Shown here piece by piece: positions 16,621 to 23,658 of a stretch of DNA of 64,000 bases. The stretch spans positions 496,001 to 560,000 of the forward strand of contig CBDATG010000003.1 in assembly GCA_965200145.1 (NCBI GenBank). Reading direction: 5' to 3'. Origin of the DNA: CBDATG01 sp965200145. Lineage in GTDB: Bacteria; Chloroflexota; Dehalococcoidia; Lucifugimonadales; Lucifugimonadaceae. The notes beneath the pieces were generated by a model. It was not told where the DNA came from. It made no database searches and saw only the letters and a program-made list of their open reading frames with translations. The position numbers and the translations under genes are program-made. Within the stretch, counting starts at the first letter, position 1. Each line of letters begins with the position of its first letter.

Positions 16621-17325
16621 TTAGTTCAGCGTGAAAGTTGGATCAATGTCCGAGACATCATTGCCGGCTTCGGTTAGTAGCAGGCGAATCGCTTGCTCGG
16701 TCTCTGCGTACCGCCCTTCGCCGAAGTGGCGGAATCTGAGGTTCCCGTTGGGATCGATCATGTACTTGGCAGGCCAGTATCGGTTGTTGAAGCTACGCCA
16801 CGTTGAGTAATCATTGTCTTGGACGATCAACCATTGCAGGTCGTTCTCAGTGGCGGCGTTTCTAACCTTTTCGATGTCCTTCTCAAACTCAAACTCTGGC
16901 GTATGTACACCTAGGATTGTGAGTCCGCGGTCTGTGTATTGTGCGTGCCATGCCCGTAGCGCGTGCCAGGTGTTCTGGCAGTTGTATCAGGTGTAGGTCC
17001 AGAAATCGACTAGGACGACTCGGCCGGCCTCTCTAAGTGCTACGATCGTGGTCGGCTCGCCGTTGAGCCACTCCTGCGTATTACGTAGCTCGTATGTTCG
17101 CTGCGGTCCAATCTGCGGCAATAGCTCCGACGCCGTTGCGGCCGTAATTACGGTTGGTTCGGGAGTCCGTGTAGATGTTGGAGATGTGGTGTTCATTGGC
17201 GTTGGCGTGGCTGTTGGCGGTGCGTCAGTTGGAGTCGCAGGTTCAGTGCTATCACATCCTGCGGCGGCAACGGTCAGAACAGTTGCCAATGCTACTAGCG
17301 GAATGATGATCAAAGGTTTGCGCAT
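16621..17325 (-). CDS. Thioredoxin-like (TlpA/redoxin) lipoprotein with in-frame TGA at active site: candidate selenoprotein
   Basis: About 234 residues. It starts at MRKPLIIIP, with a lipoprotein signal ending VAAAGC (Cys 24), then a Thr/Pro linker and a redoxin domain. The conserved active site of this family is WTYTCxNC; here it reads WTYT-TGA-YNC, with the TGA at 16987-16989 (codon 113) exactly where the first redox cysteine should be. The frame then stays open for 121 codons with full family conservation (GVHTPEFEFEKD, NRYWPAKYMIDPNG, FRHFGEGRYAETE). The simplest readings are a selenocysteine (UxxC) protein or a single nonsense mutation. The product would be a membrane-anchored thiol-disulfide reductase outside the cell membrane. 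Confidence 0.75.
16946..16980 (-). promoter_or_regulatory. Candidate bacterial SECIS hairpin after the TGA
   Basis: Starting seven bases after the TGA, UGCCAG and CUGGCA form a perfect 6-bp stem with an AACAC loop (16964-16980). An alternative fold pairs UGCCA with UGGCA and CCUG with CGGG, giving a ten-base apical loop that begins with G about 21 bases after the TGA, within the distance usual for bacterial SECIS elements. Which fold forms cannot be decided by eye. Confidence 0.4.
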
Positions 17326-17455
17326 GGCTTTAGGGCTGACGGCAGAATCGCGTTGTCGATTAGTCGGGGATTGTTGTTTGCACATGTTAACAGCTGGTAG
17401 CGGTTACCCTTAAGCACTCAGTGTCGCGAGATACCGAGTTCAAGGAGTGATAACT

Positions 17456-18349
17456 ATGTCAAGGATACCAAGTGCAACGGAGCCAATCGTAGTTGCGCCC
17501 ACGCTTACGCCGTTCAAGGATGACGGCGATCAGACAGTAGACTTTGATGCCCTGGCGCGCAACGTTGAGCGGTGGCTTGAGACACCGCTATCTGGCTTTG
17601 TGGCGGTCACTGCGAACGGGGAGGAGACTATGCTCAGCGAGTCGGAGCGTGTCGATACAGTTCGCACGATATCGGAGTCTCATGCCGGACGCAAGTTTGT
17701 GATTGCGGGCATTGACGAGCGTTCGACTCGTGAGACGTTGCGTTTGGCGGATTTGTATGCTGATGCGGGAGCGGACTTTCTGCGCCTGCGTATCCCGCGC
17801 GGGATGCCGCCGGATGCTCTGGTGACTTACTACGACTCTGTCACGAGGCGTTGCCCGTTGCCGGTGGTGATCATCCACCAAACGTTCGCATATGGTGGCG
17901 ACCCTGCTGCTCCGCCAGAGGTGATTGCCGCGCTGTGTGGATTGGATAATGTGTTTGGTTACATCACCGACCACTCGATTCTGTTCGAGCAGCAGGTTAT
18001 CCCGCGGATTCCGTCGGGTGTGAGGAAGTGGATTTGCAGCGGTGCTTTATTGGCGTTCGGCACGATGATCGGTTGCGATGGTGCATGCATGTTGCTGGGC
18101 AACATTGCGCCTGGGCTCTGCATGGACATCGTGTCGGCCGGGTTCAAGGGCGACTGTGCGCGTGCGGTAGAGTTGCAACGGGTGGCATCAATGCTGAATC
18201 CCGTGGTGATGTCGAGCCTTGGAGCACCGAAGGTTGCAATGTCGATGCTGGGTTATGAGTACGGGGACCCGAGGTTGCCGACTGCGCCGCCGACGGCCGA
18301 GGCGCGGGATGCGATCGCGGATGTTCTGACGCGAGCGGGTCTGTTGTGA
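17456..18349 (+). CDS. Dihydrodipicolinate synthase/N-acetylneuraminate lyase family protein
   Basis: A 297-residue TIM-barrel protein of the DapA family. It has APTLTPFKDDG at the start and the TANGEETMLSESER block that corresponds to the GTTGE motif. In active family members a lysine in a GIKD/S strand forms the Schiff base and a Tyr sits in YNxP; here the equivalent stretches read FGYITDHS and VVIIHQTFAYGG, with neither residue evident. It may use another chemistry or not be an aldolase. The start is the ATG at 17456, eight bases after AAGGAG; the terminator follows the stop by nine bases. Confidence 0.75.
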   Translation: MSRIPSATEPIVVAPTLTPFKDDGDQTVDFDALARNVERWLETPLSGFVAVTANGEETMLSESERVDTVRTISESHAGRKFVIAGIDERSTRETLRLADLYADAGADFLRLRIPRGMPPDALVTYYDSVTRRCPLPVVIIHQTFAYGGDPAAPPEVIAALCGLDNVFGYITDHSILFEQQVIPRIPSGVRKWICSGALLAFGTMIGCDGACMLLGNIAPGLCMDIVSAGFKGDCARAVELQRVASMLNPVVMSSLGAPKVAMSMLGYEYGDPRLPTAPPTAEARDAIADVLTRAGLL

Positions 18350-18358
18350 GTGAGCGTG

Positions 18359-18385
18359 GGCCCGCGGTCTTACATACCGCGGGCC
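18359..18385. terminator. Hairpin terminator between convergent genes
   Basis: A 10-bp perfect stem GGCCCGCGGT/ACCGCGGGCC with a seven-base loop, nine bases after the DapA-family stop and before the end of the convergent protease gene. No long T-run follows on either strand. Confidence 0.65.
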
Positions 18386-18417
18386 AGGAGAACGCCCCCG
18401 GTATCCTCGGACTGGGG

Positions 18418-19497
18418 TTAGCACTGCACGTATGGTGTCTCTAGTGTTTCGGTGATTTCGTTTATGTGTAGTCCGACCGTTTTGCCAGGTCCTCTGTTTC
18501 CGAGGACCATCCCGATGACTTGCATCTCTGTGTTCAGTACGACTCCACCGCTGGTTCCGTTGTCTGCCTCTGCGTCGAAGAAGATCAGAGATGTGCCATC
18601 GGATTTGTTTGAGAAGTAGGGCGCGCGCGTAATGATTCCGCTCGTGACATATGGTTCAACAGGGTCGCCGTCTATGAACTCGTAACCCATCATCAATATT
18701 CTGTCTCCGACATTGATTCTCACGTTGGATGATGCGAGGTTCCAGAGCGGTAGCCTGATTCGACTTTCGGTTGCCAGCACTGCCAGGTCGTCGTTTGGAG
18801 AGACTGATCGCCATTCAAAGGTTAGTCCGCGGTGCCCTTCTCGTGAGCTGACGATTCGGGTCGTTTTCTGGATGGGTACGTCGTGTCCTTGGATTCGTTC
18901 GGTGTATCCTGCTGCCACGTGCAAGGCGGTTATGAGACAGACTTCACCCCTTGAGTTGCTCGCTGCCCATGCAGTTCCTTGTCGGTTTCGGTGTTGCGGT
19001 TCGTATATGGTTTCGATGGCGACGATGCCGTTCTTGATCCACTCATCGACGCCGGCGAATGGGGCGGCTTGAGGAAACGATATTCTGCTCGTGGGAGTTG
19101 CGGTAGGTAGTGGTGTCGGGAAGCGAATGGACACTGGCGTGGCTGTAGGAGCAGGTGTGGCTGTCGGTAACGGCGTTGGGTAGCGGAAGACAACTGGCGT
19201 GGCTGTAGGTGCGGGAGTTGAAGTTGGCAGTGGCGGCGGTATTGCGATCGGCGTGGCAGTCGGCAACGCGGTTGGTATCGCAGGCGGTGTTGCGGTTGGC
19301 AACGGAGTCGGGAACTCTATGCTTACCGGAGTGGCCGTTGGTAGCGGCGACGGTATTACGACCGGTGTAGCCGTAGGTGCTGGTGTAGCGGTCGGTATTG
19401 GCTCCTGTGTTGGGTGAGTGTGTTCGGTGTTGCACGCGGCCAGTGCGATGGTGGTCGCGATTAGGATCGTGATTAGTGTAGTCGTTAGTCTGAGCAT
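18418..19497 (-). CDS. Trypsin-like serine protease lipoprotein (copy 1)
   Basis: 359 residues. A lipoprotein signal (TIALAAC, Cys ~21) is followed by about 110 residues of Pro/Thr-rich repeats of the TPTATP type, a surface stalk, and then a chymotrypsin-fold domain. The catalytic triad is visible: His in LITALHVAAG, Asp in PNDDLAVL and Ser in DNGTSGGVVL. The enzyme would be anchored outside the membrane; its substrate is unknown. It is a tandem paralogue of the next gene upstream. An AAAGGA site lies just before the ATG. Confidence 0.85.
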   Translation of the reverse strand: MLRLTTTLITILIATTIALAACNTEHTHPTQEPIPTATPAPTATPVVIPSPLPTATPVSIEFPTPLPTATPPAIPTALPTATPIAIPPPLPTSTPAPTATPVVFRYPTPLPTATPAPTATPVSIRFPTPLPTATPTSRISFPQAAPFAGVDEWIKNGIVAIETIYEPQHRNRQGTAWAASNSRGEVCLITALHVAAGYTERIQGHDVPIQKTTRIVSSREGHRGLTFEWRSVSPNDDLAVLATESRIRLPLWNLASSNVRINVGDRILMMGYEFIDGDPVEPYVTSGIITRAPYFSNKSDGTSLIFFDAEADNGTSGGVVLNTEMQVIGMVLGNRGPGKTVGLHINEITETLETPYVQC

Positions 19498-19663
19498 TGG
19501 TTGTCGTCCTTTGTTCGGTCAATTGGTGATCGTTTTGTTGGATTGAGTTGTGGGTTGTAAATTTGGGCACCTCCTTTCGCGTGCCATTTAGTTCTGGTGG
19601 ACGTTCCTGGGATTTACCCAGTGTGTCGCTTCCGTGCGCGATTTAGAACCGACCGGTTTGTGT

Positions 19664-20788
19664 TTAGCGGTTTAGAAAGCCCGCGTCGATCAGCAGCTGG
19701 CGAATAACCTTGAAGTGCGTCGAGATCGTGGTGGGTCCTGTTGAGACGCTGGTATCCTTAGCTTCGGTTGACGGATAGCCCTTGGTTATCAGTCCAATCG
19801 CTTCCATGTCGGCGTTGACGATTAACCCACCGCTCTCACCGCTCATGCTCGCAATAGCGGTATGTATGACTTCCGCATCATCGGACCATGCCACTATGCC
19901 ATCCAAGACGAACGGCTCGACGCGACTGGGGTCGCCGGCCTTCAGTATGAGATTGCGCGTCGTGATCTGGCGCACCTCCATGTTCGCATTCACCGACGTG
20001 CGTGCATCGGCGATGTCCCACTTTTCCACTTGAGCCAATATATCCAGATTGGCAACACTCAACAGAGCCAAGTCGTGCTCCGTGTCCTCCGCCTCAACGG
20101 TGAAGGCGTTGCAACATCCAAAATAAGGATCATGCGGCCAGAACACCTCCCCTTCTCGAAATCGCGCACCATCCAAGCAACTTATCACATGCCTTGCCGT
20201 CAACAGCATGCGGCCATCCCATTTGTCCGTTTTCACATGCCACGCGGTACCGTATTTCGTACCGGCCAGCTCTGGGCAGGGCACAGCGATACGCGCCGCC
20301 GGCAGCAGGTCCATATCATCAAGCCATCCGAAGCTGTCGGCTTCATCTATCGGCTCAAGGTTCAACGCGAACGGCGTGGCGGTAGGTAGCGGTGTTGGAA
20401 ACTCTATGCTTGTTGGAGTTGACGTGGGCGCAGGAGTTGGCGTGGGCAGTGGCGTTGGATATCGGAACGCCAACGGCGTGGCAGTAGGTAAAGGTGTCGG
20501 GAACTCTATCGACAACGGAGTCGACGTTGGCGCAGGCGTAGCGGTCGGAAGTGGCGATGGGAACACGAACGGCGTGGCAGTAGGTAAGGGTGTCGGGAAC
20601 TCTATGGACACTGGAGTTGACATTGGTAGCGGTGACGCGATGGCAACTGGCGTTGCCGTAGGTGCTGGTGTGGTGGTAGGCACCGGGACTGGAGTCGGGT
20701 GAGTGTGTTCGGTATCGACTGTGCATGATGCCAGTGCGACGGTGGTTGCCGTTAGTATTGCGGCGAGGCAGGTTGGTATCTTGGACAT
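19664..20788 (-). CDS. Trypsin-like serine protease lipoprotein (copy 2)
   Basis: About 374 residues from the ATG at 20788 (MSKIPTCLAAILT), with lipobox VALASC and a Thr/Pro-rich stalk very like that of copy 1. The protease domain has His in LLTARHVISC, Asp in EHDLALLSV and Ser in SGESGGLIVN. It contains extra cysteines (FGCCNAF), which could form a disulfide. It arose by tandem duplication with the neighbouring gene, though the catalytic domains have diverged widely. Confidence 0.85.
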   Translation of the reverse strand: MSKIPTCLAAILTATTVALASCTVDTEHTHPTPVPVPTTTPAPTATPVAIASPLPMSTPVSIEFPTPLPTATPFVFPSPLPTATPAPTSTPLSIEFPTPLPTATPLAFRYPTPLPTPTPAPTSTPTSIEFPTPLPTATPFALNLEPIDEADSFGWLDDMDLLPAARIAVPCPELAGTKYGTAWHVKTDKWDGRMLLTARHVISCLDGARFREGEVFWPHDPYFGCCNAFTVEAEDTEHDLALLSVANLDILAQVEKWDIADARTSVNANMEVRQITTRNLILKAGDPSRVEPFVLDGIVAWSDDAEVIHTAIASMSGESGGLIVNADMEAIGLITKGYPSTEAKDTSVSTGPTTISTHFKVIRQLLIDAGFLNR

Positions 20789-20916
20789 GGGCATTAGTGT
20801 TGTTCTGGTTGTTTTGTCGGCGGTTGATTTGTTGGTGCCTGGATAGGCGGATCTGGTGTTGGATGTCATGAGCTGAGGTAGCCCCTAAGCTCAGACCGGT
20901 CGTTTATGCATCTCGA

Positions 20917-21654
20917 TCAGATTTGCAACCTTTCGGGATGTCGTATTTCTTCAATCGCCTGTGTTGCAAGGCTGATGAATCCAGTGCCCGACTCATCGTT
21001 CAGGTTGTAAGGTGGTGGTGTCTGTTTCTTGCAGAAGTCGATGTATTGTTCGAACTTCACTCTAAGTTCGTCAATGTCCTGTCTGCCAACGCACCAGAGT
21101 GCGGAAAGGCCATTGATCATTCCTTCAGAGACTCTGGCCGCCAACTCTGGATCTGTCTCAGGAAGAATGACTTCAACGAAGTAACTCAAAGAAATAAATG
21201 GTTCGGAGCTTAGGCTTACGGCATAGAGCGCGTTTGTTGCTTGCTCCGATTCAGTTGATTCCTTCTGAGTCAAGTCTTCCCGTACGATCCATTTGTTGCA
21301 TACGCCGCAATGGAAGTTTTCTTCATCATTGGATTCCCAGAGGTTCGCGAAGTTTTGATGCACTTCATCGGAGCATGGTTCGGGAAAATCATATTGACAA
21401 CGGCCGCATAACGTCGCGCCTGCACCGAGCACTTTCACGTATTGGCATCGCTCACATCTGACTGAAACGCGTTCGGCGATGTAGCCTTGTGAGGCATCAG
21501 CGATAAGTGTATTCAACCACGACTCCATCGATTCAATGTTTAGTTGGTCTACGACAAACTGCGCTGGCGAGACTTTGTTGTAGAAAGCAGCACGCTTGAT
21601 TATCTCCATCTGGAAGATTGGCAGTTCGATGGTCAATTGGTCTGTGTGTTGCAT
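20917..21654 (-). CDS. Hypothetical protein with ribbon-helix-helix-like N-terminus and zinc ribbons
   Basis: 245 residues. The N-terminus (QLTIELPIFQMEIIKRAAFY) has the pattern of a ribbon-helix-helix DNA-binding segment. The middle contains CERC and CGRC, a zinc ribbon spaced by 16 residues, and a further CGVC pair that lacks an obvious mate. The C-terminal half is acidic and helical. I do not recognise the family. A regulator or antitoxin-like role is possible but unproven. Confidence 0.6.
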   Translation of the reverse strand: MQHTDQLTIELPIFQMEIIKRAAFYNKVSPAQFVVDQLNIESMESWLNTLIADASQGYIAERVSVRCERCQYVKVLGAGATLCGRCQYDFPEPCSDEVHQNFANLWESNDEENFHCGVCNKWIVREDLTQKESTESEQATNALYAVSLSSEPFISLSYFVEVILPETDPELAARVSEGMINGLSALWCVGRQDIDELRVKFEQYIDFCKKQTPPPYNLNDESGTGFISLATQAIEEIRHPERLQI

Positions 21655-21772
21655 AGGTGTGTTTCCTAACGTGTCAGTGCTGAGTTGTCGGGTGTCTCAT
21701 CGGGGCGGTGCCACGCCGGTCGTAGGGCTGTCGTAGGCTCTCTTGCTCGTTCATCGGAGTACGGACCCCGGG

Positions 21773-22441
21773 TTAGACGCGATAACCGCATTCCTCTTCC
21801 TCACAGTCGTGGAAGACCCACCGCCTAATCCACCGCATCGCTGCGTACACGTCAAGCTGTGTGTTGAACATGGAGTCGTATAGGTCCCTCTCTCCGATTT
21901 TGACCTCGCACACGGACTGGAACTCTAAGTTGTGGCCGAAGCATAGATCAAACCAAACCTCTCTACCGTTCTTATCGGTGGTCGCGATGGCGTACCATGA
22001 CGGTTCCGCGCAGTGTCGGTAGTAGCACCGGCCGCGGTCAACATGATCCTGTTTGGTTGTGCGAACCTTGAAGTCATCGTCTTCCTCAACAGCGGCAAAC
22101 CATGCAACCATCCAGATGAAGAGAATGAGTATTCCTGGCAGTAGCCATGCGATCATTGGCCAGTGCATCAATGGGAGGAATGCAATTGTGGCTACGGCAA
22201 GGGGTGCGGATATGATGAGCGTGGCTCCGTGGAAGGTATTCCGCGCACCGCGTGGGCGATGACCGTCGAGGAAGAGCCCTATCGCAACAAGCTCCGCTGC
22301 GAACAAGGCATGGATGGCCCCGCCGATAACCCAATGCGACCAGTAAACGCCGTTAAAGGGAGCGATCAACAGGCAGAAGAGGGCACCGAATACAGCGAAG
22401 ATGATGCTGTAATTGGTTGCGAACTTTGCGAACTCCATCAT
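21773..22441 (-). CDS. Hypothetical membrane protein
   Basis: 222 residues from the ATG at 22441, which overlaps the stop of the small upstream gene (ATGA) and has AAGGGG before it. There are about four hydrophobic segments in the first 125 residues (for example SIIFAVFGALFCLLIAPF and WLLPGILILFIWMVAWFAA), then a soluble C-terminal domain with Cys/His pairs (GRCYYRHCAEP, LCFGHNLEF, CEEEECGY). It could bind metal on the cytoplasmic side. Function unknown. Confidence 0.65.
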   Translation of the reverse strand: MMEFAKFATNYSIIFAVFGALFCLLIAPFNGVYWSHWVIGGAIHALFAAELVAIGLFLDGHRPRGARNTFHGATLIISAPLAVATIAFLPLMHWPMIAWLLPGILILFIWMVAWFAAVEEDDDFKVRTTKQDHVDRGRCYYRHCAEPSWYAIATTDKNGREVWFDLCFGHNLEFQSVCEVKIGERDLYDSMFNTQLDVYAAMRWIRRWVFHDCEEEECGYRV

Positions 22442-22629
22442 GCACCCCCTTGAGTTGCGTGTGCTGGCTGACGGACGGCAGCTGGGGCTGCCGTTGCGTC
22501 TTGGATGCTGAAGTCCTTTCCGGGGAGCGGGATCTGGACTGGGCGACCGTAGCACTCGCTGTGTGGGCTCCGCCGGTGTGTTGTACCGGCGGTGCCTGAT
22601 GGTGTGTGGTTGTCGTTGTTGTTCGTCAT
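22438..22629 (-). CDS. Small hypothetical protein, translationally coupled to membrane protein
   Basis: 63 residues beginning MTNNNDNHTPSGTAGTTHRR. A full AGGAGGT ribosome-binding site lies 7 bp before the ATG, and the TGA stop overlaps the next gene's ATG. The sequence is hydrophilic and Pro/Ala-rich with no domain I know. The strong start signal and coupling are the main reasons to believe it is translated. Confidence 0.55.
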   Translation of the reverse strand: MTNNNDNHTPSGTAGTTHRRSPHSECYGRPVQIPLPGKDFSIQDATAAPAAVRQPAHATQGGA

Positions 22630-22695
22630 AGGCGTTACCTCCTCGTTCGTTGTTTTAGCGCGGTCGCTGTCGGTCGTTGCCGTGTGTTACCGCAT

Positions 22696-22717
22696 CGTTA
22701 CTAACTACATAGTAACG
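22696..22717. promoter_or_regulatory. Operator-like inverted repeat
   Basis: CGTTACTA (22696-22703) and TAGTAACG (22710-22717), perfect 8-bp arms with a 6-bp spacer. It covers the -10 hexamer of the promoter described next, the position expected for a repressor site. Confidence 0.55.
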
Positions 22718-22737
22718 ATATTTATGTCGTTAGTCAA
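22709..22737 (-). promoter_or_regulatory. Promoter of the small-protein/membrane-protein operon
   Basis: On the minus strand TTGACT (22737-22732) and TACTAT (22714-22709) are 17 bp apart, a good sigma-70 pair. The -10 lies inside the inverted repeat at 22696-22717. Confidence 0.6.
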
Positions 22738-22743
22738 GCGCGA

Positions 22744-22760
22744 TTTAGAGAATCTCTAAA
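22744..22760. promoter_or_regulatory. Second near-palindrome upstream of the promoter
   Basis: TTTAGAGA-A-TCTCTAAA, perfect 8-bp arms around one base, seven bases beyond the -35. It may be another binding site, or part of a terminator for the gene at 22876, since it is followed by GATTCTTTT. Confidence 0.4.
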
Positions 22761-22875
22761 GATTCTTTTCGCCTAGTGATTCGTAGTTAGTTGAAGGGGG
22801 AATGTGCGCGCGGAGTCGGCACGAGGATGAGCCGGGCGGCGGATGTTGCGCGCGATCAGGGCGCGAATGCGGGGG

Positions 22876-23397
22876 TCAGTCTGGGTCTCTTGTCCGGCGA
22901 GACCCGACGCTCTGTGTGCCGGGATGATCTTCAGTGAGGGCGTAGAAGCCGCGTCGGTGTGGTCTGATGAAGCGTCTCTGCGGGTCTTCGTTCATCATGC
23001 GTATCAGAGTGTCATGTCTGGACTTCGCGTGTTGCGGCAGGTTTCCACCTTGTTTGCTAACGGCGTCTGCGAGTTCGGAGTAGTGCATGTCCATCCCGCT
23101 ACGTTGCCTTAGGATATCTTCGGCGATGTTGAGGATGCCTTCGGTGCGTTGGTCTGGTTGCGCCGGCGTGGCGGACTGGCTGCGGACTAGTGCGGCATCG
23201 GGTTGTTGCTCGAATTCCTCTGTCTCTAACGGGTCTTCGCCTAGCAGTTCCTGTATCTTTCTGATAGAGGCGCGAAGGGAAGTGAGGTCGGAGTTGAGCT
23301 TGTCGCGCTGGGCTTCCATGCCGACTCGCTGATTTTGTAGCGATTCGAGTTGGTCGCGCAACTGGTCTTCGATGTTTGGGTCAAGCCATTGCTGCAT
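22876..23397 (-). CDS. HARE-HTH (winged-helix) domain protein with coiled coil
   Basis: 173 residues from the ATG at 23397. Residues ~10-55 form a heptad-rich coiled coil (DQLRDQLESLQNQRVGMEAQ). A Gln/Ala-rich linker leads to a HARE-HTH winged helix: GILNIAEDILRQRSGMDMHY, followed by SELADAV and ending RRFIRPHRRGFYALTE. HARE-HTH domains bind DNA and often occur with modification or restriction enzymes; a type IIG-like enzyme gene ends 260 bp upstream on the same strand. A TTG start at 23421 would add eight residues. Confidence 0.75.
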   Translation of the reverse strand: MQQWLDPNIEDQLRDQLESLQNQRVGMEAQRDKLNSDLTSLRASIRKIQELLGEDPLETEEFEQQPDAALVRSQSATPAQPDQRTEGILNIAEDILRQRSGMDMHYSELADAVSKQGGNLPQHAKSRHDTLIRMMNEDPQRRFIRPHRRGFYALTEDHPGTQSVGSRRTRDPD

Positions 23398-23551
23398 GGC
23401 GACCTGTCCGCCGTTTGCCAACTTTACGGTCCTACGAGTTAAGGTTGCGGTTTAGCTAGCGATTATAACGTAGTCGGTAACGTTGGGATAACGGACGCGG
23501 TTCGCTGTCGTTAGTTATGGCGCGATAGAGTGATATTTGAGTTGTTAGTTG

Positions 23552-23565
23552 AGTCGTGTACGACT
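23552..23565. promoter_or_regulatory. Palindrome in the 260-bp intergenic region
   Basis: AGTCGT-GT-ACGACT lies in the gap between the R-M gene and the HARE-HTH gene. A TATAAT on the minus strand (23467-23462) could be the -10 for the HARE-HTH gene. The rest of the gap holds scattered GTTAGT words but nothing I can name. Confidence 0.35.
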
Positions 23566-23658
23566 AGTTATGACCGGTCGTTGTCAGTCGTTAGCGTAAT
23601 CGCGCGTTGAAGGTTGAAGGACGCGACGATGTGGTGCGCGCGTAGCGCTCCATCTTCC

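Noticed and set aside
16467..16634. A 55-codon plus-strand frame (MAPGEGGPLESSHAASDP) between the acetyltransferase and the redoxin
   Set aside because: No ribosome-binding site and no recognisable product; it runs into the end of the redoxin gene. Not enough support to call a gene.
19561..19580. A perfect AAAGGAGGT on the minus strand upstream of protease copy 1
   Set aside because: No start codon with a sensible frame follows at usable distance; the protease has its own AAAGGA site nearer the ATG. It may be a relic.
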